From Planctomycetales bacterium (GTDB taxonomy: Bacteria; Planctomycetota; Planctomycetia; Pirellulales; Pirellulaceae): DNA of 60,710 bases. Both the position numbers and the translations under genes were made by a program. The stretch is taken from assembly GCA_020426625.1 (NCBI GenBank), contig JAGQPR010000003.1, forward strand, positions 1-60,710. The letters run 5' to 3'. Below are positions 38,533 to 53,500 of this stretch, piece by piece (position 1 is the first letter of the stretch; every line of letters starts with the position of its first letter). Under the pieces are notes generated by a model. That model did no database searches, was not told where the DNA came from, and worked only from the letters and a program-made list of their open reading frames with translations.

Positions 38533-41500
38533 TCACGCGTCGGCTCGAGGATCCAAGTCAACGAGTAAGCTTTCCAGCGCCAGATCGAAGGGGATCTCGC
38601 GATCTTCTTCCTTGGCTTGGTCAACCCAGCTGGTATCAATCGCATCGGACTGATTGCTGCCAACGCCATCAAAGACCAACTCGGACGCTGTTGCTGGCAG
38701 AGGACCGTAGAATTCTTCACCTCGATCTACCGTTCGCACGCCGACTCGAGTGTTCTCCGACGACTGTTGTACGATTTGCGTCGATGAAAAGGCAGCTGCC
38801 AATGTCTGCGCTAGCGACTCATCAACCGAGCTCTCGCCTTCGGGACTTCCGCCACCGCGACTATCCGCATTCAGCTTGTTGATAATGATCAACACGTCAC
38901 TGGGGGTGATAAAGTTGTCGCCGTTGACATCCCGGAACGGTGGTGGTGGTGGCAGATTGGCAACAGAACCACCGCCTGAATTGCCGTTCAAGAAGTTGAT
39001 GATCAGCAAGGCATCGATTGGCGTGATGAAGCCATCCGCATTGACGTCCATATGCTCAGACGGATTCTGGTGCTTCGGCGGAGGCGGAGCATCAATCGTA
39101 ATTGTGACCGTTGTGTCTACGCTTTGCCCCGAACCATCGGACGCGCGGTAGACAAAGCTGTCACTGGTGCGACCCTTTGAAAAGTCATGCTGATAGGTGA
39201 ACGTGCCATTGGCATTCAAAGTGAAAGACGTGGCCGCAGACGGTCCTGAAACCAACACTGCGGTCAAAGACAATCCTTCTGGATCACTGTCGTTCGCCAA
39301 GACACCGTCGTCGTTCGTTCCCCCAAACGCTCCCGTGGGATCAGTCGTTACCAGCGTTTCGCCCTGCTGGACCACATAGGTCTCTGGGGTTGTAACCGGC
39401 ACGTCGTTTACGGGAACGACGGTCAATATGAACGTATCGGAAACCGTTTGCCCGCTCGAATCCGTGGCACTAACGGTAATTTGGCTACCGCCATTGCGAT
39501 TGCTCGTCAAGTTCAGAGTCAGCGTGCTGCCTGAGAATACTGGAGTCACAAGCAGCGGCGACGAATTGGAAACGATGGCATATGTAAGCGTATCGCCATT
39601 TGCCAGATCCGGGTCAAAGAAATAAGTCGGCGTCAATGTAATTTGCGGAGGCGTACCGTCCTCATCGACGCTGATATCCGGAATCGCCTGTAGCAATTTT
39701 GGCGCATCGTTAACTGGCGACACAGTTAGGGTCAGCGTGTCAGTCACGACTAGGCCGGTGGAATCTTGTGCTTGCACCACGATGATGCTCTCACCGTTCT
39801 GATCCGGCAGCAATTCAAGAATCAACTGACCACTGGTAATACCTGGATTTACCAAAGCGGTATTGCTATTGCTGATGATCGTGAAGGTTAGAGTTTCCGT
39901 ACTGCCTGGGTCATTCGCATCTGGATCGACAAACACCGTGGACAAATCGATCGACCGGGCCGCTTCGTCTTCCTGCATGGTAACTGTACCAAGCGGGCTC
40001 GCGACACGGGGCGCATCGTTATCACCGGTCACTGTGACGGTCACTGTCCCCGTCGAGGTTTGCGGGTCAGCCATTCCACCGCTCGTTCCATTGTCCTGAA
40101 CTTGGTAGAAGAAGGTGTCCGATCCGACAAAATTCGCTGGCGGCGTGTAGGTTACAACTCCTGCAACAAACGTGACCGTACCACCATTGGTGCTTTGCGG
40201 CGTAACGCCGACGAACTGCAGCGTTTGAGACGATTCGTCGCCGCCCTGCCCCATCAGGTTAGGACCTGCGCTATCGTTCGCAATAAGAACGGCTGGGTCA
40301 ACCGTGACGGCCGTGTCTTCGGTTGTCGCGATGTTGTCGGGCATTGTCGTTGGCGCGTCGTTCTTATCCAGCACGGTAATGCTGACCGTAGCCGTCGCGC
40401 TCAGCGGCGCGGGCACTCCGGCCGTCGTGCCGTTGTCCGTGATGGTGTAAGTGAACGAATCCGGTCCGCTGTAATTGCTGGGAGGCGTATATACAACACG
40501 TGTACCAATCAATTGCACCGACCCACCCGCTGCAGAGACCGTGTCGACGCCGGTAATGGTCAATGTTTGCCCCGATTCGTTGGCTGGTCCTGCGGAATCG
40601 TTCGCCAGGTAGACCGAGCGTTCGACGTCAACCACAGTGTCTTCATCGATGATCCTTGTGTCGTCGACAGCGACAGGTGCATCATTGACGGGTTCAACCA
40701 CTATCGAAACTGTTCCCAAATTATTGGACGTGAGCACTCCGTCATTGACACGATAGATAAACGAATCCGTACCATTGAAATCTGCTTCCGGTTGGTATGT
40801 AAAAGTACCATTGGAATTCAATACGAACGTACCCGGAACCGCATGCTGTGGACCCTCAACTAGAGTGACTGAGAACGGTCCACCGTTTGGATCAGTGTCG
40901 TTGGCAGCGACACCATCGTCGATGGTAAAGCCTGGAGTCGAATTACCGGTCACATCGGTCGTGAGCAAGATCGTGTCTTCATTGAAGACGTAGTTGTCAT
41001 CCACAGCCGTTGGAGGATCACCTGGAACTATAGAAACGACATAATCCTCAACTTCCCCGTCAGAAGCCAAACCGGTAGGCAATAGACCTCCGACACTGCT
41101 GGAACGGAAACGAGCGAACGTTTGCGTTGCCACAGTTGGGGCCGGTGCGGTGGCTGGCACCGTTACCAGGAATGTCTGAGTTAACGTGTCGGCAGTAAAT
41201 CGTGCCGACGTAAGTATTTGTTCACCTGGGTCGGTCCAGTCGCCGTCTGCATTGAAGTCGATCCAAGCATCTACATAGCCAGGTGAATTCAAGGTCACGT
41301 CAATCGCGGTCATGACATTGCGATTGAATACCGGCAGCATGCTGGGAGACTGCGCAAATACCACTCCATCATCACCGCTATCGGCGCTAGCATTGGGCGA
41401 AGGTTGCCCGTCCGCTTCGGAACTAATCGTCGGACCCAGGATGGCCACATTGCCAACCACGTGTCGGGCACCGTCGCTCACATGTTTGGTCGGGTAGCGT

Positions 41501-44500
41501 CCGAATGTCGTCGATACCGGATCCGGAGTATCGCCGTAGTCCAAGGCGACGCCAGGCATCAGAATCGTGAACTGAGTCTCGTTGTTGATACGATTGGGCT
41601 TCAGCAAGTTACCCGCCAAATCGGCAACGCCACGCAAGTAGAAACTCTCCACGTCTGGGCTGACCGTAGCCGCATTGGAAACAAACAGCGTGTTACCACC
41701 TCGGTCGGATGCCTCCAATGAAGTGTTGGCGGATTGGTTGATGGCATCAATAATCGACCGCTTCATGTCAGTGCCAGTGAAGCTAGCATCTTGGATGAAG
41801 AAGACCTGCTTGGCCCCGCCTGGCACCCCGCTTTGGATGATCGTTGGCGCGTTGGTGGTGTCCGTGGAGTAACGAGGCGAGTCGTTTAGTTGCAGGATAC
41901 CGCCCGGCAGAACATTTGCTGTCAAACCGATTCCGGCTCCTTCGATGGAAGCCTTCATGCTTTGGACCAGCGAATCGGCAGTACTGGTACTGCTGAAGCG
42001 AATCGGAATGCTGCCCGAACCGAAACCGTTGCTGACATCAACATTTTCGAATTCAAAGGTAACAACTTGGGTACCGACGGAAATCGTGAACGATTCGCCG
42101 TCACTGACCACCCCTCGGAACGTCGTCAGTCCAGTGGTGCCCAGCTGGACTTGTCCTGCACCAATCTGCCCCAGGCTGACTTGTGGACCTGAAAGTTTGC
42201 TGGCCGTGATGCCAAGATTTGTGCCGGTAATCGCCGTTGCTATCGTGGTTGCGATGTCATTTGCCGTGCTGAGCGGCGTGTAGGTGATTACCACATTGCC
42301 CGGGAGGGTCGGGCCGCTTGCGTCGCCATCGAATTCAAAGACTCGCGTGACACCGTTGTTCGAGACCGAGAACACGCTTCCGTCGATGATATCGCTGGCA
42401 CCGCGGGCGGGGATTTGCATAACCAACGGACCGAAGATCCGCAATTCGGTGGTTCCTTGCACGCCCGGTGTTCCGAACAAGCCCACTCCAGGGGCACCAG
42501 AAACGTCGATCGTATTCCCAACGACCCCTCCGACAGAAATATTCCCATCGCCTACCGACTTAGGTCGTAGCCCCAAGCCCGCCGCGGAAATGGCGCTGAC
42601 CACGCGATCAGCGATCACCGTTTGCGATTCGGTGACTGAGAACATAATGGGCACGTTGCCAGCAGTAACAGCGGCATCCCGCGTAAATTCAAAAGTGGTG
42701 AAAGCTCCATTTCCGGTGATCGTAAACTTCTCGCCGTCCTGGATGGTGCGAGCAATTCCGACTAGCTTCATCAAGCTTGTACCCACTGATGCACTGCCGT
42801 TGGGACTCAATCCCAAGTGAACCCAACGACCGCTAACCACTGAAGGGTTTACCTTGACAGTACTGTTGGCAATGGCTTGCTGAACGAGCACGGCGATATC
42901 ATTGGCCGTCGTAGCCGTTTGGAAATCGATGGCAGTTCGCCCTGGCGCGACTCCCGTGCCTGCATCAAATTCAAACGTCTCCGAGTTGCGACCGTCACTG
43001 ACTGTGAAGAAGTGACCGTCGATGATGCCACCGCGGGGTCCGTTGGACGGAATCTCGAACGACAACGTGGTTGCAGGCTGATCGATGGCCGTCAAGGTCG
43101 TGTCCAGTACGACACCCGCTTCAGCGCCAAGGAAGATCTTTCCTGGGGCAATGACGCTTGGGGTAACTGACAATCCAGACGCTTGAATCGCGCTGACGAT
43201 CAGATCGGTGATTTCCTGTTGAGTCGCGCCAAGATTGAACACGATGGCCGTGTTGCCAGCAAGAATATTTCCATTTCGATCGAATTCAAACGTTCTAGTG
43301 GTTCCGCCGACCTGCACTGAGAATCGGTCGCCATCAACGATACCTCCAAACGCTCCACCGGCCAGTGGGACGTTCATGGTCAATCCTTGAGGGATCTGCA
43401 AACGGAAGCCACTGTCGTATTCGTAAACGACAGTAGCACCATCTGTATCAGTAATGGTGAATGTATCACCGTCAGCAACTTGATCGCCAGCTGGCGCAAC
43501 GACCACGAAGCGATCTTTGTTGTTGACCGATATCTCGTAGACGCGACCGTTCTTCCAGACTCCGGCCAGCGGCGTCAGAATAATTTCATCGCGTGTCGCA
43601 TTGTACGCAAACGAGTAATCGATACCTTCTTGCAACATGATGCCGTCTTCGAAGACGACAACAGAAGCCCCCGTCAGGCGTTGACCCTCGATAATCGAAC
43701 TGATTACCGTGTCGTCATTGATGCCGACGCCGCGCAGCGGGTTGGTAGGTTCATTGCCGTCCGCCAATTGGATGCGGAATTCTGGATAGACTCCCGAATT
43801 CAAAGCTACCACGGAATCGGTCGAATCCTGATCCACGCCTAGGGCGTCGTTATCGAATGGATCCAGCAGAATCGCTGCCGGACCAATAGTATCAGAGCGC
43901 TCGAGAGCTCCACGGTCCTTAAAGACGTTTTGACCCTGTCCACCTGGAGGTGAAACAGCTGGATCGTCCGTGCGCAGCTGTCCCACCAAGTCATAGTCGG
44001 GCGCTATAATGGGTGACAAAGCCAATCCCATGGCAGACTTGACGTCCGCCAAACTTGGACGTTCATTTACTGAATCAATGGCACTATCAATGAGCGGCGA
44101 CCCAGCGGCGGGCAAGTATTGTCCAGCCTGGACGTTGGTAAACAGCCGGACACCATCGGGGATGTCGTAGTTGAAGTCGAACGAAGTATTGGGCACATTC
44201 GTTGGACCGTTTTCAATACCAGTACCAAACCTAACATTGGCAACCGCAGGTTCATCGTATTGATAGATGGAGCCTCCGATAACGACCTGCCCTGGCTTGG
44301 AGACGATGTTGGGATTGTCCGATCCGTATGGAGCGTAGGCAAATGTGTTGTCATCGACACGAGACTCTTCATTAATGATTGGAGTCTGCAGATTGAAAAA
44401 CGCGTTATTGAGAATGGTAGGACTGGCTCCGCGAGAAGCCAAAATTCCGGTTTCCGGCAATAATTGATCCAGGTTATTGTTGGCGTCGTCGTCAGGGTCG

Positions 44501-47500
44501 ACGATGATCGTTCCGTTTCCATCAATCCAGGCTGCGTTGTTAATGACCACGAATTTTTCGCTGGCACCATCCCCGCGCGATGTATGCGAAAGCGGATTTG
44601 TCGATTCCCGGTCATGCCCTATACCGAGATTGGACATGCTGGTGATGTTGGTATAGGTACCGTCTGGAATCGTAGTCGTGGTGAATACGATAAAACCGTC
44701 TTGTCGCCGTGGGAAGAGTTCGAGGCCTTGGTTTACTTCATAGTACGGGCCACTCAATTGGCGTTCCAGCTCGCGCTGGCTAACCTTGGTGCCCAACCCC
44801 AAGCCGGTCACAGCCCCCAGTTGCAGCAAAATGGCATCTTTATCACCGTTGAGATTGTTGAACGGTGCATCGAGAACGCCCGCCAGACCTCCTAGAGCTC
44901 TTGCGTGCACGGGAGGCAATGGACTGGCCAGTCCAAAAATGCCGTTGGGCAAAAGTTGAGTATTGGGAATCGCTCTGCCGCGGTTGGTACCACCTTCGTT
45001 AACTGCTCGCGCGATTGCGTTGGCCACATCTGGGAAGCGCCAATCGGGATTGATGTTAATCGGGATATTATTGGGATTGGTTGGTCCACCCAGTCCAATC
45101 ACGAATTCGAATGTTTGTCCACTTGAGCCGGTGTTTCCAATTTCGGGAACGCCGTAGATCGTAAACGTATCGCCGGCATTGTAGGCACTTGCATCTTGGG
45201 CAGTGATTACAAAATCCTGCAGGTGCAGGGCGCTAATGGTAATTCGGTATGCACCAGTGGACGTACCGGCGGTTCGGTTGGCAAACGACAACGGATCAAA
45301 TCCGGTGTTGCCAGCGGAACTGACCGCTGCGTAGTAAACACCTGGCGCAGTTGCCGTGAAATCAGCATAGGGGTCGAGCGCAACAATCTCGCCAGGAGCT
45401 GCATCGTTGTCACTGATCGTCGTCGAAACTCCACTCGACGTGATGAACGTTTGGGGGATTCCGCGCGCATCGAAGATCTGCAAGACGGAATCCAAACCGC
45501 TGCCGGAAGTATCGATATCCACGATCGCCCGTTCGCCAACACCCAACTTGAACTGGTAGATATCGACGTCCGTGTTCAGTAGAGCACTTCCCAGGCCAGC
45601 AGTCGTTACCAGCAAAGAATTGGCGGCGTTTAATCGCGCTCCCGTTACAGTGGTCCCGGTCATAGACGGAATGGGGTCGGCGCCCAACAGAATGGCCGTC
45701 TTCAATTCGTTGACCGTCGCGGCCGGATTGGCACCTGCCAGCAGGGCTGCCACGCCAGCCACGTGCGGCGAGGCCATCGATGTGCCACTATTTAAACCGT
45801 AGCCGCCGCCCAGCGTGGTGCTCAGCACATCCATGCCAGGGGCAGCGAGATCGACACTGGTCAAACCATAGTGCGAAAAGCCCGCCAGCTGATCATTGTG
45901 GTCGCTGGCAGCGACGGCAATGATGCCGTCCAAGGGATAATTCGAGGGAAAGTGGGGATTAACATCGTTGTCGAGAGCGGAGTTACCGGCCGAAGATACA
46001 AACAAGATGCCTGCATCAATCGTGGCTTGAATAGCCGCCTGTTCGGCTTGGGATGAGCCAGCTCCACCGTAGCTGTTGTTGCTAACGACAATGTTGACAC
46101 CATAATTTGTCTTCATGTCGATCATGTACTGCAGTGATGCCATGATAGCGACACTGCTCAATCCGCCGGCAGCATCGGCAGTTTTGAGTGCCATAATTTT
46201 GGCATTCCAATTGACTCCGGACACACCAGCACCATTATTGCCTACAGCAGATGTGGTGCCAGCAACATGCGTACCATGTCCATCGGCATCCATTGGATCT
46301 GAGTCCCCTTCACCTGGGTCGATGCCGTAGATATCGTCGATGTAGCCGTTGTTGTCATTGTCGATTCCATCTCCGGCGATTTCATTGGGGTTTACCCACA
46401 TGTTGGCTGCCAGATCTGGATGGCGATAGTCAACTCCCGTATCGATAATCGCGATCACCGTCTGCGCCGAACCGGTGAACGAGTCCCAAGCTTCAGGCAA
46501 ATCGATATCAGCATCTACCTTGCCGCCGGTCTGGCCTTGGTTGTCGTAGTGCCACTGTTGAGGAAACTGAGGATCATTCGATTTTAGATCAACAGTTCGA
46601 ATGTAATCTGGTTCTGCAAAGCGAATTTCTGGTAGCAATCCCAATTCACCAATGACTTCCTCTACATCATTTCCATTTGTGCCAACGACGATTGCATTGA
46701 TGAAATCAAATCGATTAAGGACTTCCAATCCCCGATTGGCAAGCAGTTGATTCTTCTGCTGCTCTGTTACCCCGTCGTTGAAGGTGAGAACCAGTCGATT
46801 TGATGAAAACGTCGCTCCAGCACCCCCGCCTACTTGACCTCCGCCAATAGCCGCCGGACCAGCGACGCTACCGCCGGTACCACCGGCAATCGGTTGCCCC
46901 CCGTCTCCAATAACGCCAACATCACTGTAGAACAGCGGATTGTGGCTGGTTCCCTGCCACGTTTGAACAGCGGTAGCAATGGTGTCATTGGACTCTGACA
47001 GTGCATCTTCTCCATTGAAGCTCGCCCGACCGTCAGTACCGATGATGGTATTGTTCAAAATTCGCGCGTGCGGCTGTGGAACCTCGCCAAGGTCCAACTG
47101 CCTGATATCGAACGGCAGTCCATTACCTCCTGGAACGTCCAACCACTGCATGTTGGTAACACCTTCCAGATATACAGCTGGTCGGTTGAAGTACTCGGGG
47201 TAGCCAAGCGAGAAACTAGTCGGCGCCGCAATTGGGTCCGGTCCCAGGAGGCTTTCGGCAACCGTGACATCGATCATCTGCGTCGTACCATTGGTAACTA
47301 GAATGCTGCCCAGGATCGAATCACGCAGCGCATGCATGGTTTCATAGGCATTGGTCGCAAATGCAGTACAATTCTGGCAAGTAAGACGTTGGTAGAAATC
47401 ACCTCCCGTATCGCGATACCACGCAATGGAACTGCTTCCGGCGTAACCATCGCCTTCAACTTGTCCACTTCCGGCAACTGGATTTCCCGCAGCACCGCCC

Positions 47501-50500
47501 GCAATGTCTTCAAATTCGAACTCAAGACGAGTTCGGTCAGCATCAATAACCAACAAATCGCCGTCGTCGATATAGGAACCGAAATGCGATATCGGCGGGT
47601 TATTACCTGCATTATTGACGAAGGGTGAGTAGTCAGCGGAATACCGTGTGGGATCTGTTCCAACCACGAAATAAGGTATCAATGACGGTGAAATCATCCA
47701 AATGGGAGTTTCGCCCATGACACTTACGCCGCCCAGTCCACCTTCTTCCAGCACGTTGTTTCGAACCACGAGACCTGGTAGCAAACCACCCTGAACTCCA
47801 TCGTTGGGCACTAGCAAATTGCGAACCGCTTGCGTGCCGACAAGATTCGGCTTGGCCTGCAGAGGAGCGCTAAACGTGAAGGGGCTGACTGCGTCCCGGG
47901 GGTCTGGCAGTCGGGCGGCAGCTTCACTCCAGATGCCGTAATCGCGACTCTCGCGAATGTAGCTGTTCTGGATGATAATTTGACTTTGGTCGCGTTGGAC
48001 GTTCTTGTCCGAACTTCCCTCATGGTAGATGACTTGAATCTCACCGGCGGGGTTCGCTGCAGAAACGGTTTGGAAACTTGCGCTGCCATGCAGATTGATA
48101 CGCACATCTCGCCCCGCGGTACCAACGTCCAGGCCGCTGGAGGTTGCGGCGCGAACGTCGAGCCTGGACTGGACGCTCGGGTTGTTAATCGCGTCGCGAA
48201 TCTTGCGAGCAATGATAAAGTCCGCGTCCGTCTGCGCGTAGCGAATCGCTACGTGACCAAGCGCTGTAGTTGCGTCGAGTGAGAATTCAAATGTGATGCT
48301 GTTTCCGCCATCGGAGATACTGAAACTGTCTCCGTCCTGAATACTCGAACCCGCAGGTGCAACCAATGTAATTTGGTCGGCCAGTCGATCGTTTGTATCC
48401 CACGCCTTGGTCAAGATAGGTGCGCCAAATCGTCGAGACTGAAAAAAGTTCTCCGCAGTACGAATCTCTAGCTGGTACTTGCCTGTCGTAATAGTCGTCG
48501 AAGGCACGAGAACGTTGGTGTAGGTGGGGTTGGGTTCTCCGGAAGCAACTCGCGAGCCGTTGGCCAGCTGGATGAATACATTGGAAATTGACGTTCTCGA
48601 CGGGTTATCGTTGCGTGCGCGGAATTCCACGCGCAATTGCGAACGGCCAGCGAAAAAGCTGATGTCCAAAACATCGGATAATGGTGCACCGGCTGTTAAA
48701 AGTGTGACATTCTGTGGGCGGTTTTGAGCTACAGTAGTTGCCAGCCAGACTTGTTGACCGGTAGCATCGTCAATCACCCATACGTCCAAGTTGCCATTGA
48801 ACACTTCATAATCGAACGCAACCTGGGGACCGTCAAAGAAGGCGTCATATGTGGCCAAAGAGAATTGTCGCGTGCTGACCACGCTACCAGGCGCAAAGGG
48901 AGGCGCCGGGTCGCCACTGGGCGCGACAATAAAGCCGTTCTGCAACAGAATCGGTTCGTCTCCGACTCCCACACTTTCTCCACGTTCACCGAAACCGATG
49001 ATGATATTGTCAATGTTGGTTGCGGCGACATCGCTGCGGAAGACAAGGGATAGGCCATTCTCACCTGCAAAGTTCTTTAATGTAACTCCGCCTGCGGCTG
49101 GTCTAGCTTGAACGCTACCCAATGGAATCTTCAGGGTATTGGTGCCCGTCAACAGCTGTAGCAAGCTCGCATCACTCGAGCTGGCAATCGCAAACTCCGC
49201 TCCACTTGCGTCCCTCACAAACAACTCAAAATTGCCCGACGTGCGCGTGTAATCAAGATAAATCGCTGGCAAGTCCGCCGCGACATAGCCGCCCAAATCG
49301 AACGACTTGGACACCAGGACGCCGGTCGATCCAACATTCGTTTGAGGCAGGAAATTCGGAACTGTTGGGGGAACAGCGCTCGTCACCCCTGGATTGTAAG
49401 CCTCGTCCACAATCCGTTTGATCGAATTCAGTGGCTTGACATTGGACGGGCTAATGATCTTCGTTCTTGGCTGGTAGCCAGCCGACGAAATGCCGACCAG
49501 ATAGTTTCCTTCAGGCAACGCCACGGGACCAATGTACGGGTCATTCGTACCAACTGAACCTCGCGATAGCTCTTCCACATCTGTGATTGAAAGCGGTCGT
49601 CCCTGATCGTCAGCAATGTTGCTTGAATCGCTTGAGAAGATCAGGCGATACTGGTTACCGAATTGTGAGAATTCTTCGCGGAAGATGTTGATAGACGTAT
49701 CGGGACGATTCAGCCCATCGGCGTAGTCCATATCAAACACCACCGATGCGTAGCCGCCAGCTACACTGCCAACAATATCTTCTTGGTCGATTTCCAGCAT
49801 GTAGAAATCAACGTCCCGATTGGAACTGAGTTCTCCAGCAACACTGATTGCACCTTTGGCCGTACTGAGAAGGTTGCCAACGTATTGTGGCCGGTTTCCA
49901 ATCTGTTCACCAACGTTGGCAGAGAAGAATCCTTGAGCGATACCACCACCCGTAGCGACGTCATTGTCTGCGTAAAACTCTCCATTGCGGACGCTTTCAT
50001 CCTCCATCGCCTCGCCAATGAGCGGAGATTCACCGGGCAAGCCCTTTAGATGCACCCCGTTCGTGGCGTAACGGATATCCGCAAAATTGATCGACGATCC
50101 AGCCCATTCCTGCTGCTCACGCATGCGGACTTGAACTTGGTAGGATCCAGACGTTAGTCCTGCTGTAAAGGCATCGGCATTCGTGCTGGCACTGCGAATG
50201 CGGAAATAGAATGTCGTTCGGCTGCCCGGAGATCCAGGTAGTCGAATGCGCAAACCAGGATCGAGTGGATTGGTGGTGCCGTCCTCTTTGATTGCACCGC
50301 TGCTGGTTGTTCGATTTCCCTGGGCACGGGCATTCAGCGGATTGACGCTGTTGGGATCCACCAAATTCGACCTAAAGATCAATGATGGATCGGCCGACTC
50401 GGCAGTGCTGTTATCGCTTCGCGCCAGTAGCTGGCCGTTCGCATCCAGCACTTCCAGGACTAGGTCCAGATTGTTAAGCGTGTAGTCGACATCCAACCAA

Positions 50501-53500
50501 ACTTCGGTGCCCGCCACAGCTGAGAAACTGTAAACGTCGACGTCTTCGCTTTGACTCAGTACGCCCTCGACGACAAAACCAAGGTGCTGATTCTCGCTAC
50601 TGGCTGAAGTATTCTCAGCCAATTCGCCAAGAACTTGGGCGGTGCCGGGACTACCATTGGGCCCTGGGGCCGCTGCAAAGAAATCTTCAGTTTCAACAGC
50701 GATCACAACGTTGCGGTCATTGGAGTATTGGTCCAAAAACAGACCTCGCCAGTCCGCCGATTGAGGAATCGAGCCAATCCCGTCGTTATTAGTATCAGTC
50801 TGTGGTCTGCCAGCTGGAGTCAAACCCGCGCCGACCGTATCGTCGGCCAGGCTGGTTAAGACTACAGGGAATCCAGGTTGCCCAAGTACATGCAACGTCC
50901 CACCAACTCTATCCGTTGCACTGGTCAGCTGTCCGTTGGCGGTCAACCCCGCGCCGAGGTTATCGTTGAAATTCGAACCATAGCCATCAAACTTGACAAC
51001 CAATGATTCATTAGGCGCACTTTGCAGCCTCAGTCCGCCTTCATGCTGTACGTTGCCAGTGAAGATTTCATCGTAGACCACGTGTACGATGTCGGTGTCG
51101 TCCCACACGCTGGCGGTGGTCAAAATGTCTGCCGCACGTAGTTCCAGTCCGTTCAAATCATTGTTCTCAAACCTGTTGCCGCGAATCAACGGCCCATGGT
51201 TGGTCACAAAGCTCGGATCACGATCTGCAGCTCCCGTCTGGCGACCAGAATCCGGTTGGAGATTGTCAATCATGCTATTGACATCGATAGTGATCACGCT
51301 GCCAATATTGTTACGAAACTCATTGTTGATGATTTGGGGCTGAGTACCTCGCACAAAGATTGTGGCTCGGGCATTGCTCAAGCGACCAAATCGCGTGCCG
51401 GGACCCTGACCACCAAATCCGTCGGCATTGTTTTCAAACAGAGTATTGGCAATACGTCCTTGGGCCTGCTGCAATTCGATCGTGTTGAACGCTCGGAATG
51501 TACCATCCATTTTGGTTACGCCACCGGCGTAGGCGAGCCTGCCGAAATCAATGCTCAACGTGGATGTAGGCGCCATGTAGATCCCACCCCAGTCGCGAGG
51601 TGATGGCTGGGTCGCACTACCATTGTTATTGGTGTCGAAGGTTCCGCCAGCGCCAACGGTATCATCCAATTTGCTGGTGAATACGATCGGTAGGCCGTCG
51701 ACGCCTTCAGCGATGATGTTGGCCCCAAACGTTCCCTCGATGCGAGCCGCCTCCAGCTTGATCACCGCTGCAGGATCGATGATTAGCGATGCGTTTAGCC
51801 TTGGTCGCTTGACGCCCAGACTCTCTGCTCCCAGTAGCGTGCCCAAGTTCGATCCGCTATCGGTGAGAATCGTTGTTGCTGCGCTGGTACTGTCAGGCAA
51901 ATCCGCGATCAGTACATACGGGCTGGTCCCGCCCTGCGCGCTGCGATAAATCCTGCGACCTACGAAACCAGCTTGCGTGGTGGGCAATCCCGTTAAGCTA
52001 ACAGCACCGTTGGCCGCCACCGTGACGGTGGGCGTGGCCATCGACGCCAGGCCTTCACGCCCCGCAACGTCGTACATCACTACTCGATATGCATAGTCGC
52101 CCGCTGCCAGCGTGCCTGTACCGAACGCTGTGGTGGTGAGGTTGGAAATGTCTGCACGGTCGCGAGCCAGCGTTCCGCCCAACAGTTTTCCAATATCATG
52201 GAAGGTCGACGTTGCGCGATCCAGCACTGCGACCAATTCATAAGGCCCTTGTCCGCCAGGTCCACTGCGGTATAGCCGACGCCCTACGAAATCACCGCTA
52301 GCACTGGGCAGACCCGCGATTGAAATCGCCGTTTGATTTGCGATCAAGGTCTGGGTCACGCTGGCATTGGAGGGAATGCTCTCATAGCCATTGCGGTCGA
52401 AAAACGTCAGCTTGTAATTGTAGGCTCCTGGAACGAGCGTACCGCCGACGGAAGCTGCAGTCGAAATCAAGTCTGCAGGAGGCGTGGTATTGTCCAGGAT
52501 CGCGCCGCCGGGCGCACCGGTAACCACCAAGTTCTCGCTAATCACGTGGACGATGTCGATATCGTCGAACCGGCCTGAAACGGTCAGCGTCTGAGTCGTA
52601 CCTGTTGTTGGTGTATCAACCCGAATGAATAGTCCATTAATCGAGTTGCCAATTAAAGTATTGCCGTGAATCTCAGGTCCAACACGCTCGTAGTCGCTGG
52701 TGAACGCTCCGCTCGCTTGGAATTTTGGTTCATTGAAATTGTTTTCTTCGAAACTATTCGGTAGGGCGCTCATCGCCGCGCTGGCGCTGCGGGTGATGAT
52801 GTTCTCAGTAATCGTGGGACGCATGTTCAACATCTGGATCGGATTCACCGTCTGCTGAACCGAGTCTACAATCACAGTACCGCCGCCATAGCGAATGTCG
52901 GCGTTGTTGACGTACTGCAGGAAGATACCTTCGCTTGCCAAATCGCTACGGCCAGCGGGACCATCGACATCGCGACGGAACGAGATCCCACCCCAGTCTC
53001 CGGCAGATGGCGTGGTTTGGGGTGCGTAGGTATCCAGGCCAATCGTCTCGTCTAGCCAAGACGTAAAGTAAACTCGCCCCACCGCATCGGCGTTGCCAAC
53101 TCGCAATGCATTTCCATCAGCCCCAAGCAAGAGAGGCGCACCCAAGACTTGTAGCGAAGCCCCCGAGCGATCAATGTTCAAATTGGCGCTGCCAATGCCG
53201 ATTCGCGCGCGGCGCAATTTGAAGATGGCCCCGGCATCGACCATGGTGGTCACTCCCTTGGGAATATCCATCGTCGAGCCATCGGACAGGATCGACCCAG
53301 GCAACAGTCCGGCGCCGATCTCATACGCAAAGTTGTCGCTGATGGTTGCCAGGTTACCGTCAGCTCCGCCATTACCTACGATGCGGACAATGTCGCCAGG
53401 ATGAGTTGCCGCAAACGCGTTGGGAACTCCAGCTGCGGAGATATTATTAAATGGATGCTCCAAACTTCCGTCAGCATTTGGTCCCGCAGCCTTGTCGACA

